32,519 nt of DNA from Bacteroidota bacterium (lineage in GTDB: Bacteria > Bacteroidota > Ignavibacteria > UBA10030 > SZUA-254), in the NCBI GenBank assembly GCA_030019075.1, contig JASEHD010000019.1, forward strand, positions 1 through 32,519. The letters are read 5' to 3'. This document shows positions 1 to 8,912 of this stretch, in pieces. Made by a program: the position numbers and the translations under genes. Every line of letters begins with the position of its first letter. The stretch's first letter is position 1. Under the pieces are notes generated by a model, which saw only the letters and a program-made list of their open reading frames with translations, made no database searches and was not told the DNA's origin.

Positions 1-1878
1 ATATGTGCTCTCGCTGATCATGATGTTTGTTCGATACACTTTATTAGCCCCTTCCAAACGCGCACCCAAGTTAACGCTGTCGCCTATTACTGTGTAGTCA
101 AACCGGTTTGCACCACCCATATTTCCAACAATTAGCTCGCCGGTGTTAATACCGATACGTGTGTTCAGAGAGGGTCGTTTCTCGCGACTCCAACGCATGT
201 GTAACTCTCTTAATCGTTGTTGCATTTTTAAAGCGGTCCGGCATGCACGATATGCGTGATCTGCCTGCGGTATTGGCGCCCCCCAAAACGCGACTATCGC
301 ATCACCTTCATATTTGTCAAGTGTGCCATCGTTGGAAAGAATTATCGCTGTCATTTCGCTAAGATATTCATTCAGGATTGCGACAAGATTTTCCGGGGGC
401 ATTTGTTCCGATATCTGTGTAAAATTTTCTATGTCGCTGAAGAATACTGTTAATTCTTTCCGCTCACCGCCTAACCGCAGTTTCTCGGGGTGTGCTACAA
501 GCTCATCTACGATAGTAGGATTCACGTATCGGCTGAACATATTTTTAATGAGAACTTTTTGCTTGCGCTCGGAGATATAACTGTAAACTGTGCTGCCAAC
601 GTAGCAAACAATGATCGCAAGGAATGGGCTGGTCATATCGGTGAGAAAATTTTCCTTAATGAAGAGCTGCAATGATAACAAGTAAACGAGGAATAGCTCT
701 GCTAAAACAAGCGCAACACCTAAAATTTCGATGAGAACGCTATATTTTGTCCGAATTGCCTTCAGTCCCTCGGTGAAAACAAAAGTAAACAGACTCAAGC
801 CGAAAACAATTAACGCTGTCATCCACAATGGCTGCCGCCAAATAAAATTTCCATCAAGAATGCTTTGGATTACATTTGCATGAATTTCCACACCGTACAT
901 TTTGTTATCGTCATCGTGTTCTCCTTTTGCAATCGGTGTCGGAAATAAATCTTTGTCTTCAGGCATCGTTGATCCGACGAGAACGATTTTGTCTTGAAAC
1001 GTTCCATCATAAAGATAGCCATATTCAGGATCGTCGAAAGTATTTATTTCTTCCCCGGGATTGTTTAACTCTTCAATCGTTTGAAGTTCTTTATCATCGA
1101 TTATATCCGCAAAGCGAATCCGTTGGAATGTGTTTGATGGTCCATAATAATTAATAAGAAATGATATCGGGTCGTACTGCGGAATAATCTTTTCACGATA
1201 TCTAAAATTCCCTTCTTCAACAATTGCCGTGTAATCGGGCGTTTGATGCAGGGCGATGTTCGCTACTGCCATGGAAAAAGTCGGTATAGGAAGTCGACGT
1301 GCTTCATCATAGACAAATGGCATGTAGCGTCTTACCACTCCGTCAAGGTCTTCGCGGGTATTAACAATGCCAACGTTGCATGTTGCATCGATAATAGTAT
1401 TCCCATAATTTTGATATTTATCTTGAACAATATAGTGTTTAAATTCGGTTTCTACTTTACCGGCAAGAACAACATTTCCCGCTTCCCTTATTGCCTGCCT
1501 TAATTGTTCATTTTGTTTGAAAGAGATAGAATCGCTATGTCCAAACAAGATATCGATACCGATTGTATTTGCACCAGCGCGCTTAAGATTTCTAACAAGC
1601 TTTGTATAATATGTTCTGGGCCAGGGCCATTGGGCGGGCAGTGATTTGAACGATTCCTGAGATATCTCTACGATTATTATATCAGATTTATTTTTAATCG
1701 TTGGATTTAATCCGCGCTGGCGGAAGCGCAAATCTATTAGCGACAACTCAGCTCGTTTCAGCGGAGGAAATTCTATTAAGACATCTTGGGTGAGAAGTAG
1801 GATGAAAATTGTTACAAAAAAACTTATGCTTAGGTTGAGGAAAAATAAACGAACGGGTTTTGAAAATCCTCGAGGCAT
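1..1878 (-). CDS. CHASE2-domain adenylate cyclase (class III), C-terminus cut by window edge
   Basis: The frame is open from the ATG at 1878 to base 1 with no stop, giving 626 residues of a longer protein. It has one N-terminal membrane segment (about 12-30), an extracytoplasmic CHASE2 sensor domain (about 40-370, with the typical DLRFRQRG start and IVLVGST near its end), two or three further membrane segments (about 370-450), and a class III cyclase domain. Visible catalytic residues are the metal-binding Asp of FFSDIENF (about 482), Lys and Asp in DKYEGDAIVAFWG (about 520), Thr in DYTVIGD, and the transition-state Asn and Arg in VNLGARLE. The Lys/Thr pair matches cyanobacterial CyaC-type adenylate rather than guanylate cyclases. 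It is the last gene of a four-gene operon and starts 7 bases after its upstream neighbour. The ligand is unknown. Confidence 0.93.
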   Translation of the reverse strand, partial: MPRGFSKPVRLFFLNLSISFFVTIFILLLTQDVLIEFPPLKRAELSLIDLRFRQRGLNPTIKNKSDIIIVEISQESFKSLPAQWPWPRTYYTKLVRNLKRAGANTIGIDILFGHSDSISFKQNEQLRQAIREAGNVVLAGKVETEFKHYIVQDKYQNYGNTIIDATCNVGIVNTREDLDGVVRRYMPFVYDEARRLPIPTFSMAVANIALHQTPDYTAIVEEGNFRYREKIIPQYDPISFLINYYGPSNTFQRIRFADIIDDKELQTIEELNNPGEEINTFDDPEYGYLYDGTFQDKIVLVGSTMPEDKDLFPTPIAKGEHDDDNKMYGVEIHANVIQSILDGNFIWRQPLWMTALIVFGLSLFTFVFTEGLKAIRTKYSVLIEILGVALVLAELFLVYLLSLQLFIKENFLTDMTSPFLAIIVCYVGSTVYSYISERKQKVLIKNMFSRYVNPTIVDELVAHPEKLRLGGERKELTVFFSDIENFTQISEQMPPENLVAILNEYLSEMTAIILSNDGTLDKYEGDAIVAFWGAPIPQADHAYRACRTALKMQQRLRELHMRWSREKRPSLNTRIGINTGELIVGNMGGANRFDYTVIGDSVNLGARLEGANKVYRTNIMISESTY

Positions 1879-1885
1879 GATTTAT

Positions 1886-4312
1886 TCAGATCTCGGCGCG
1901 GAGAATGAGATTCCAGACAATATCGATACTCGTTTGACTGTAATTGTACATCTTTTGGTTGAAATAAATATTCATCTGTGTTTGTGCGCTAAGATTTTTA
2001 TAGAAATAATATTGCGCACTTAATGTTGTCTGTATTCTTGATATTTCACCAAATGTTGGATTAAATCCTCCAAAAAATCTCAGCTTATCCTCCATCATTC
2101 GGTAATTTGCATTCAATGAAAGAGTTGTGTAGGTAAGTTTTGTGGTTTCGTTATTGCCTGAAAGAAAACGGTTCGAGTTATATGACAATGAAAACATCGT
2201 CTGCAAAGGAATTTTAAACGTTGAAAAATTACTGAAAGTAAAATTGGTGTTTTTTGTATCAAAATTTCTTTCTGTATAATCATCCTTATTTGAGGTACTC
2301 ACTCCCATAGAAGCGTTATGACGTAAATTTATGAAGTTGTAATCTTTTCCAATTTGGAAGATAATGCGGTTTGTTTTGTCATCAGTTCCATAGAATTTGT
2401 CCTGCCTGCCGTTTTGATTCGAATTTAGAAGGTATGCTATGGTTACGCTAGGCGCATTAATTCTTGGATAGTAAGAGATACCTACATTAGTTGTTGCACT
2501 TACAGTGGTAGCAATTTTTGTTTTTACGGTATTGTCAACAAGTCGCTCATGTCCTGCCAATACGAATATTTGATTATCGAAAAGTCGAAGACGATCCGAG
2601 ACATTATATCCCTGCACATCGGTCCGAAGAAATGGCTGACCGAACGACTCATAACTTTCTCCACGGCGAAGATAGGAAAACTTAAATGTATTATTGAAAT
2701 AATTTAATGAGGTACCTGCATCGTACGATAATGTTGAAGTTGGTGTATTTTTGGATGGAAGAGGAATGAGGTGTTGATTGACAGTAATAACAGGAGAAAT
2801 GATATCTCTTAGCTTTCGGATATTATCTCGGAACTTATTATCTTCATTGGCAAACATACTATCAATTTCACTATCTGAAATCTTCCCCTTGCTGAAGTCT
2901 TTATTACTTGCACTTAATGCAGCTTGTCCCCAAAATTCAAAATTTCGGTTGTCGAATGAAACCATGAAATCGGATCCAAGAACTACGTTTTCTTCGGGTT
3001 TTATACCATATCGAATAGAGCTAATATCATCTTTCGATTTGAGATAAGTGAATCCAAGATGTGTTCCCTCGCGTTTACCGAAACTTGGACGGATGATAAA
3101 AAGCTCGCGTTCATAGGTACCATATTTGTATTCTGCCCATAGTGAATCCTGATACGGAGCAAAAATATCCGTTTTATCTTGTCTTGTGGTATCTTGTTTT
3201 ACAGAATTAATTGAATCAAATAGAAACGTTCTACACAACTTTCCTTCAATCTGTCGAGTAATACTTCCTTTTGCAAAGTCGAGATTAAGTATATCTACCG
3301 AAATGCTCCCAGTCAAGCCTCGCACGCGTTTGCCGCTCAAGAAAAAATCGGGAAAAATTGGATAACTGTCACCATATCCAATTTTGAGCCATGGAGATTC
3401 CAGTCCAATAAAAAAACGGTTTTGCGGCTGCCTGTAATCTTTTTCCTCATTCGTTAGATAAAGATTACCTTTTACCCGATACACATCATAAGCACCATTT
3501 GCCGAAATTGTACCGCGATTGTATGGGGTAACTTTATCGGATATGTTTTCTTGTCGTGTTTCTAACTGAAATGAAGATGAATATGTCCATGGGCTTGATG
3601 ATCTGCCCGTGGTTCGGTTAACGCCATCACCGATTACAGTAAAATACCATGAGAAGCTTTTCACCGGGTTTCCAAGTGTATCTTTAATAGCAACACGGAT
3701 TGTATGTTGTCCCCCTTTGAATGATATGTTTGCATTTTCCGGTTTCAGTACAAAAAGGTCTTCTGCACGCAAAGCATATGCTGAGAGATCATTTTCATCA
3801 AGAAAGATCTGAATAGAATTTAAATCAATTAATGAATCGGGATAGTAAAGTGTAAACGATATGAGAAAATCTTCCGGATAAACATGTTCATCCTGTTCTG
3901 GGCTGAGTATAGTAAATTCGCTTGAAATCACAGAAGCGGGTTTGAGGTCGATCCTGAACGGTTGTTGTTCTGCGTTTTCCAGGGGATAGGTTTCTGGGTC
4001 AACCTGCCCGCGAATATGGAGAATGAAATAATACTCGATAAACGGCGGATGAAGCGCTTCAGCAGGAAGTGAAAAGGAAGCGGTGTTGTTGGTAAGCGTC
4101 ATTTCGGTATGTTTAAAATTTCGCTCACCAAACTGTCGGTATGCAATCTCAACTTGATCGAGCAAGTTTGATTGCATGAGATCAATTTGAATTGTAAGCG
4201 GCTGACCATGCTGAATTGAGCCGATAGTTACTTTTGCAACTTTATCGCTTACCTGTGCCAGCGCAAATGATGCAGTTAAAAGAAATACAATTGCAGTAAT
4301 TAATCGTTTCAC
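1886..4312 (-). CDS. Putative outer-membrane beta-barrel protein with N-terminal Ig-like domains
   Basis: This is an 808-residue protein with a signal peptide (MKRLITAIVFLLTASFALAQ, cleavage expected after ALA). Residues about 22-130 and 135-230 look like two all-beta, Ig-like periplasmic domains; the second ends in HTIRVAIKDTLGNPV and YFTV. From about 240 to the end the sequence alternates polar and hydrophobic residues with many Tyr, Phe and Asn and repeated short strands (for example FKFSYLRRGESYESFG), as expected for a large outer-membrane barrel. I recognise no specific family. The start is GTG, since the frame upstream reaches a stop with no ATG. It lies between the FecR gene and the CHASE2 cyclase, so a role as envelope sensor or channel is plausible but inferred. 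Confidence 0.75.
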   Translation of the reverse strand: MKRLITAIVFLLTASFALAQVSDKVAKVTIGSIQHGQPLTIQIDLMQSNLLDQVEIAYRQFGERNFKHTEMTLTNNTASFSLPAEALHPPFIEYYFILHIRGQVDPETYPLENAEQQPFRIDLKPASVISSEFTILSPEQDEHVYPEDFLISFTLYYPDSLIDLNSIQIFLDENDLSAYALRAEDLFVLKPENANISFKGGQHTIRVAIKDTLGNPVKSFSWYFTVIGDGVNRTTGRSSSPWTYSSSFQLETRQENISDKVTPYNRGTISANGAYDVYRVKGNLYLTNEEKDYRQPQNRFFIGLESPWLKIGYGDSYPIFPDFFLSGKRVRGLTGSISVDILNLDFAKGSITRQIEGKLCRTFLFDSINSVKQDTTRQDKTDIFAPYQDSLWAEYKYGTYERELFIIRPSFGKREGTHLGFTYLKSKDDISSIRYGIKPEENVVLGSDFMVSFDNRNFEFWGQAALSASNKDFSKGKISDSEIDSMFANEDNKFRDNIRKLRDIISPVITVNQHLIPLPSKNTPTSTLSYDAGTSLNYFNNTFKFSYLRRGESYESFGQPFLRTDVQGYNVSDRLRLFDNQIFVLAGHERLVDNTVKTKIATTVSATTNVGISYYPRINAPSVTIAYLLNSNQNGRQDKFYGTDDKTNRIIFQIGKDYNFINLRHNASMGVSTSNKDDYTERNFDTKNTNFTFSNFSTFKIPLQTMFSLSYNSNRFLSGNNETTKLTYTTLSLNANYRMMEDKLRFFGGFNPTFGEISRIQTTLSAQYYFYKNLSAQTQMNIYFNQKMYNYSQTSIDIVWNLILRAEI

Positions 4313-4317
4313 AAATT

Positions 4318-4351
4318 CATAACTATAAGATGGTTATCCTTTTTAGTTATG
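4318..4351 (-). promoter_or_regulatory. 8-bp inverted repeat in the leader of the barrel gene
   Basis: Read on the minus strand, CATAACTA and TAGTTATG form a perfect 8-bp inverted repeat around an 18-base loop containing AAAAAGGAT. The right arm ends in an ATG that opens a three-codon reading frame (ATG AAT TTG TGA), whose TGA overlaps the GTG start of the 808-residue gene. A TTGACA lies just upstream, but no -10 box sits at a normal distance. It could be a hairpin hiding a ribosome site, an operator, or chance in AT-rich DNA. Confidence 0.35.
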
Positions 4352-4387
4352 TCAAGATACAAAATTTACAATTAATTCGCACCAAAT

Positions 4388-5089
4388 TTATTGTTTGTAC
4401 CGCAGCTTCAATTCTTTTTTGTTACCCTCGGGATCCTGTAACTCAAGCTTCAGCTCATTCAATGTTCCACCAATTGCCGCATTTGCCGCTTGATTAAGTT
4501 CCTGTTCTGTCGCTTCCCGCGATGTAACTGACCCTGTTTCGTCAGAAAAACCAACAAATCCCGCTCCTACATCAACCTCATTATTTGATACTAAATTTCT
4601 AAGATTGACAAGACCCTCTGTTACAACTAATGTATCGTATCCATTACCGCTGCTCCATTTTCCTTTTGTGCCCCGAATGGATGCAACGGAAGTCGGAGAT
4701 GAAAGACGAAATTTTTCATTCCCTTGTTTCTGAACATCAAACCCTAATGAGCCTTTGTAAAGATGTGCCTGCTTTGTCATCGTACCGCGTTGCCCTTCAC
4801 CATGAATAGTTAACTCTGATTCTTCTCGCAAACGGACAATACTATTATCCTTGAATTTTAAAATCGCCAGCGACTTTTTTGCTGTGCGTACCTGATTTCC
4901 GTTGTATAGCATATCTCCCTTGTCGGCTTTTGTCCAATCGGCTGCTTCCATTTTCTTTTTAACGTCTTGAATAACTTTTGTCATGACAGCGAGCGATGGA
5001 TTATCTGATGTGTAGCCAGAGAATAAATTAATTATTAATAAACTGGCAATCACCAATAAACTGCTTTTTATAAATGTTCGGTGTTTCAT
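4388..5089 (-). CDS. FecR-domain periplasmic protein
   Basis: This is a 233-residue protein with an N-terminal signal or anchor segment (about 8-25). A FecR-like domain spans about 55-170: GDMLYNGNQVRTAKKSLAIL, DNSIVRLREESELTI, FRLSSPTSVASIRGTKG and TLVVTEGLVNLRN follow the usual order of that fold. The C-terminal tail (about 190-233) is charged and probably helical. There is no anti-sigma cytoplasmic part and no sigma-factor gene nearby, so it is not a classical FecI/FecR pair. A strong ribosome site (TAAAGGAG) overlaps the stop of the preceding gene, showing translation within an operon. FecR-like proteins are often found beside CHASE2 sensors, which fits this neighbourhood. The role as a periplasmic signalling or scaffold partner is inferred. 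Confidence 0.88.
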   Translation of the reverse strand: MKHRTFIKSSLLVIASLLIINLFSGYTSDNPSLAVMTKVIQDVKKKMEAADWTKADKGDMLYNGNQVRTAKKSLAILKFKDNSIVRLREESELTIHGEGQRGTMTKQAHLYKGSLGFDVQKQGNEKFRLSSPTSVASIRGTKGKWSSGNGYDTLVVTEGLVNLRNLVSNNEVDVGAGFVGFSDETGSVTSREATEQELNQAANAAIGGTLNELKLELQDPEGNKKELKLRYKQ

Positions 5090-5103
5090 AATTATAATCT
5101 CCT

Positions 5104-6201
5104 TTATTCAAAACTCACTTCGATGTTATTATCAAGCTTCCTCAGCTCATTAATAATTTTCATAAGCTCACCACGCGAAATTAATGTGCCATTTAGTATA
5201 TACTGACCGCTCGTTTTAAATCCATCCTTATGTATCTGCTCGAAAATTGCAGAATACTGATTTCCCAAATGGTCTTCGAGAATTTTAAGAATCGGATCTG
5301 CCGGTAATTTTTGAGGGTCAAGATTTCCCTGGGTTGAGCTTGAAACTGTAAATAATCCAATAGAACTGGAGATTTCATTTTCAGTGCCTCCAACCTCAAG
5401 AATTTTACTCACGACACGCCATACATATGTTTTTCCCTGCTCCAAGGGCCTGCCGCCCGAATAGAAAAACGAGTTTTGATCTTTTGTTAATGGCTGTTCA
5501 TCCATAGGTGGCTCTTTAATAATTGCATCCTCGCGGGATTGGTCGGGTAATTTTTCAGCAATTGTAATAACTCCTTTATTACCTTCGTGGAAAAATTCAA
5601 AAAGAGGAAATTCGTTTGTTGTTTCACCATCGCGTGGCGAAAAAAGCTCAACGCGGGAAGGATTTTTTATCTCAATTGGATCGGGCTTGGGCTCTACATT
5701 CACTTCGTACTGTTCGTTGCTAAGCTTGAAATCAAATTCATATCTGCCTGCTGGAAATTTCCCCGTTGCAAGTGCGACATTTTGGACCTTTTCCTTTATA
5801 TCCGCGGGTAAATTAAATTCTCTTGACCTGATTTCGGAATTTTTACCTATCATTAAGTTCGTTATAACTCTTCCACCGAGAGGCACCTCAAACGGTAGTG
5901 TGTTGAAAGTAACCGGTTCCGGAAACTGAGTTCCGTCTGCTAATGTAATCCTCAATGAAACATCAAGTTGAACATTAACCGAAATACATGTATCATTTTG
6001 AATATAGAGAGTAAATAATAATGTTTTGCTTTCAAAGTGTTCGAGATCAATATCGGCGAGGGATAGTTGTTGAAATGGCATCATGCTAACCCTCATTTTC
6101 AAGCATTGAGAGCTTGCCATTTGAGGCGCCATCACACTAATTACGAACAACAAAATCAAAAACATTAAACCGTATCTAAAATTTCCGTTTATTATTTTCA
6201 T
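5104..6201 (-). CDS. Secreted protein of unknown function with FN3/Ig-like segment
   Basis: This is a 365-residue protein with a hydrophobic N-terminal segment (about 10-32) ending in MASSQ, consistent with Sec export. Residues about 33-175 form a beta-rich region. Residues about 180-290 have the pattern of an FN3/Ig-like domain: VELFSPRDGETTNEFPLFEF at its start, then LEQGKTYVWRVVSK. The last 60 residues look helical with a conserved-looking ILNGTLISRGELMKIINEL. I do not recognise a named family. It is the first gene of the FecR/barrel/CHASE2 operon; a GGGG ribosome site lies a few bases before the ATG and a promoter-like sequence lies just upstream. A role in envelope sensing is inferred from position only. 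Confidence 0.8.
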   Translation of the reverse strand: MKIINGNFRYGLMFLILLFVISVMAPQMASSQCLKMRVSMMPFQQLSLADIDLEHFESKTLLFTLYIQNDTCISVNVQLDVSLRITLADGTQFPEPVTFNTLPFEVPLGGRVITNLMIGKNSEIRSREFNLPADIKEKVQNVALATGKFPAGRYEFDFKLSNEQYEVNVEPKPDPIEIKNPSRVELFSPRDGETTNEFPLFEFFHEGNKGVITIAEKLPDQSREDAIIKEPPMDEQPLTKDQNSFFYSGGRPLEQGKTYVWRVVSKILEVGGTENEISSSIGLFTVSSSTQGNLDPQKLPADPILKILEDHLGNQYSAIFEQIHKDGFKTSGQYILNGTLISRGELMKIINELRKLDNNIEVSFE

Positions 6202-6243
6202 AACAACCCCACTTAATAAAAACCTTTGTTAACTATTACATAT

Positions 6244-6272
6244 ATAATAAAGATTTACACTGTTAAATTCAA
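6244..6272 (-). promoter_or_regulatory. Probable sigma-70-like promoter of the CHASE2/FecR operon
   Basis: On the minus strand TTGAAT (6267-6272) and TATTAT (6244-6249) are separated by exactly 17 bases. Transcription would start near 6237, giving a leader of about 36 bases before the ATG at 6201. It lies in the only sizeable gap between rseP and this operon. Confidence 0.5.
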
Positions 6273-6344
6273 TAAAAACCATTTTTTATCTACAATAATA
6301 TAGTTTTTGCCTAAGGAATAAGATGTGTGTATTATCACGCAAAG

Positions 6345-7658
6345 TCAAAAACGGGAGATGTCGTTATATATAATGAATGCCATAAATGCAAGCAATAGAA
6401 TTAATCCCGCTTGCTGGATAGCAATTTTCACTTTATGGGGGATTTCCCGTCGGAATACTTTTTCAAAAAATAACATAATTAAGTGACCGCCGTCAAGGGC
6501 AGGAATAGGTAATACGTTGATTATCGCTAAGCTCATACTTAGCTGTGCCATAAACCAAATAAACATAAAAAACCCATACTCGGCGCTTTGTGTTGCTAAC
6601 TGAGCAATTGCAATTGGTCCACCTAATGATTCTTTGACGGAAGTTTTTCCACTGAATATTTTACTGATCGTTAAATAAAAAAGATTAACAGATACTTTGA
6701 TGTCCGTTAAGCCTTCACCGACAGCTCCTATGATTGAGTACTCAATTTTTTTTGATGGCCCAATATATCGGCTTCCTATCCTGATACCTATTCTGCCTTC
6801 TTCGGTAACAGTTGTGGTTTTTGTTAGTATTTCATTTCCCCGTTTCAACTTCATTGCAACCTGTTTGCCCGCGTTGGCTTTGATGAGTTTTATTACTTGG
6901 GCTTGAGTAACTTGAATATCGTTTACTGCCAAGATTGTATCTCCCATCATTAATCCCATTTCGCTGGCAGGCATATTTAGTTCAACACCGTCAATGATTG
7001 CAACCGTGTGGGCTACCATAATACCAACCTGGCTTTGTGATGGAGACGGAACGGTCTTTGCGGGAATAAAAATCTGAACATGCCGACCTTCCCGCTCAAC
7101 ATTCAATGTAATATCATTTCCTAAATTTTCTATATAAATTAGAGGCAGAATCTCATCCCAGTGTTTTACAGATTTATCGTTAACCGATAGAATTTTATCA
7201 CCATTAACTAATCCTGCTTTTTCAAAGAAACTTTCTTCAACAACATATCCAACTTCTGTTGTTTCGGCAATATAAGAACCTTGAACAAAATGAATGCTCG
7301 AGAAAATCGCTACAGCAAGAAGTATATTCATAATCACACCTGCTGAAATTACAACCATGCGTGCCCAGATAGGTTTCGACCGATATTCCCACGGCTCCGG
7401 TTTCTGATTTGCAAACTCAGTATCCATACTCTCGTCTACCATTCCGGCAATTTTAACATAACCGCCGATTGGAATCCATGAAACACAGTAATCGGTATCA
7501 CCGATTTTCTTACCGAATGCTCTCGGTGGAAATCCTATTGAAAATCTATCTACCCGCATGCCCAGGAGTTTTGCGGCAAGGAAATGACCAAGCTCGTGTA
7601 TAAATATCAGCACTCCTAAAGTTATCGTTGTGTATAATATCATATTCAAAATGTGCAT
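6345..7658 (-). CDS. rseP: RseP-type site-2 zinc metalloprotease
   Basis: This is a 437-residue membrane protease of the M50B family that cuts transmembrane segments of regulatory proteins such as anti-sigma factors. The zinc site HELGH is at residues 21-25 in the first membrane segment. The third zinc ligand region PALDGGHLIMLFFE lies near residue 390, in the usual place. Two PDZ domains lie between (about 115-200, GLVNGDKILSVND; about 205-290, GLMMGDTILAVND). Further membrane segments are near 95-115, 365-390 and 415-437. It starts 10 bases after dxr with an AAAGGA ribosome site, so it belongs to the dxr operon. Length and architecture are normal. Confidence 0.97.
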   Translation of the reverse strand: MHILNMILYTTITLGVLIFIHELGHFLAAKLLGMRVDRFSIGFPPRAFGKKIGDTDYCVSWIPIGGYVKIAGMVDESMDTEFANQKPEPWEYRSKPIWARMVVISAGVIMNILLAVAIFSSIHFVQGSYIAETTEVGYVVEESFFEKAGLVNGDKILSVNDKSVKHWDEILPLIYIENLGNDITLNVEREGRHVQIFIPAKTVPSPSQSQVGIMVAHTVAIIDGVELNMPASEMGLMMGDTILAVNDIQVTQAQVIKLIKANAGKQVAMKLKRGNEILTKTTTVTEEGRIGIRIGSRYIGPSKKIEYSIIGAVGEGLTDIKVSVNLFYLTISKIFSGKTSVKESLGGPIAIAQLATQSAEYGFFMFIWFMAQLSMSLAIINVLPIPALDGGHLIMLFFEKVFRREIPHKVKIAIQQAGLILLLAFMAFIIYNDISRF

Positions 7659-7668
7659 ACAATCCTTT

Positions 7669-8832
7669 CTATCTTATAAACTTACTCATATCGTTAACAA
7701 CGATACGTGTTTCTTTAACAACTTCAATTATGTCGTTGAGTCGTGGTGATGTTTTAATGGGAATTTGTTTTAAAGCTCCTCGAATCAGTTTCGGTATCAA
7801 ATTAAATTTGATCTTATTATTTAAAAATAAATCTACTGCAACCTCATTCGCTGCGTTAAGAATTGCCGGGGCGGTTCCACCCATTTCAATGGCATCGTAA
7901 GCAAGCTGAAGACATTCGAATTTTTTCAAATCAGGTTTAGAAAACGTCATCTCTTTAAGAACCGGAAAATCAACCCTACGGTATTGCGATGCGGAGCGGT
8001 TGGGATATGTCAATGCATATTGAATTGGAATTCTCATGTCGGGCATACCAAGCTGTGCCTTGATAGAACCATCGACAAATTCGACCATCGAGTGAATAAT
8101 GGATTGAGGATGAATAAGAACCTCAATTTTATTAGTTGGTAAATTGAAAAGCCAATGGGCTTCGATTACCTCTAACCCTTTGTTCATTAAAGTTGCTGAG
8201 TCGATTGTGATTTTTTTTCCCATCTTCCAATTGGGATGGTTAAGAGCTGCTTTAACCGATACTCTTGAAAATTCATTTTTCTTAAGATTTAGAAACGGTC
8301 CACCCGAAGCGGTTAGAATTAGTTTTGCAATATTCTTCGGATTTTCTCCTGCCAAACACTGAAGCAGTGCGCTATGCTCGCTATCTATCGGTACTATTCT
8401 TGCGTTGTATTTTTTTGACAGCTTCGTTATTATTTCTCCGGCAACGACTAACGTTTCTTTATTAGCAAGAGCAATCGTTTTTCCTAACTTGATTGCCTCA
8501 ATTGTTGGTTGTAATCCTGAAAATCCCACCAAAGAGTTGATTACAATATCAATATCAGGCTGCTTGATAAGCTCTATAATGCCATTCTCTCCCGAAAAAA
8601 CTTTTAGCTTACCGTTCATAGTATTTTCGAGGTCGATTCCAGCGTGGTGATCATGCAGTGCTACTACTTTGGGTTTGAAACGTTCTACTTGATGACTCAG
8701 GAGTTCTGTATTTTTATGCGCAGATAGGCAGACAACACGAAATCGATTCGGAAAATTTGCGATAACTTCTAAACTGCTTTTTCCGATAGAACCAGTCGAA
8801 CCAAGTATGCAAATATTTATCTTTTTAGGCAT
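7669..8832 (-). CDS. dxr: 1-deoxy-D-xylulose 5-phosphate reductoisomerase
   Basis: Dxr converts DXP to 2-C-methyl-D-erythritol 4-phosphate with NADPH, the second step of the MEP isoprenoid pathway. The N-terminal nucleotide site GSTGSIG, the ALANKETLV loop, the metal and substrate region PIDSEHSALLQCL, the TASGGPF loop, and NHPNWKMGKKITIDSATLMNK are all present and in order. I take the ATG at 8832 (387 residues) as the start; a TTG three codons earlier at 8841 is also in frame. It sits between dnaB and rseP on the same strand. A GC-rich hairpin lies immediately upstream and may affect its expression. Confidence 0.97.
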   Translation of the reverse strand: MPKKINICILGSTGSIGKSSLEVIANFPNRFRVVCLSAHKNTELLSHQVERFKPKVVALHDHHAGIDLENTMNGKLKVFSGENGIIELIKQPDIDIVINSLVGFSGLQPTIEAIKLGKTIALANKETLVVAGEIITKLSKKYNARIVPIDSEHSALLQCLAGENPKNIAKLILTASGGPFLNLKKNEFSRVSVKAALNHPNWKMGKKITIDSATLMNKGLEVIEAHWLFNLPTNKIEVLIHPQSIIHSMVEFVDGSIKAQLGMPDMRIPIQYALTYPNRSASQYRRVDFPVLKEMTFSKPDLKKFECLQLAYDAIEMGGTAPAILNAANEVAVDLFLNNKIKFNLIPKLIRGALKQIPIKTSPRLNDIIEVVKETRIVVNDMSKFIR

Positions 8833-8843
8833 AAAAAACAATA

Positions 8844-8865
8844 TGCCCCATATTAACGAGGGGCA
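8844..8865 (-). promoter_or_regulatory. Hairpin between dnaB and dxr, attenuator-like
   Basis: Read in the direction of transcription, TGCCCC, a 10-base loop and GGGGCA form a perfect 6-bp stem. It is followed by TATTG, a run of six T and then the dxr ATG. It has the form of a weak intrinsic terminator. Its 3' arm also contains the GGGG that is the only Shine-Dalgarno-like sequence before dxr, so it could instead gate translation. Confidence 0.45.
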
Positions 8866-8912
8866 GGTCTATTAAAAAGTTAATGAATAATAGAGAGGAA
8901 AACAAGAATTTA

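Noticed and set aside
1711-1724. Palindrome-like TCCGC-GCTG-GCGGA in the CHASE2 gene as another inserted element
   Set aside because: The encoded residues lie in the conserved DLRFRxR start of CHASE2, so no insertion is needed; the stem is only 5 bp.
4388-5089. Classical FecI/FecR iron-signalling pair
   Set aside because: No sigma factor gene, no cytoplasmic anti-sigma segment and no TonB receptor plug domain are visible nearby.
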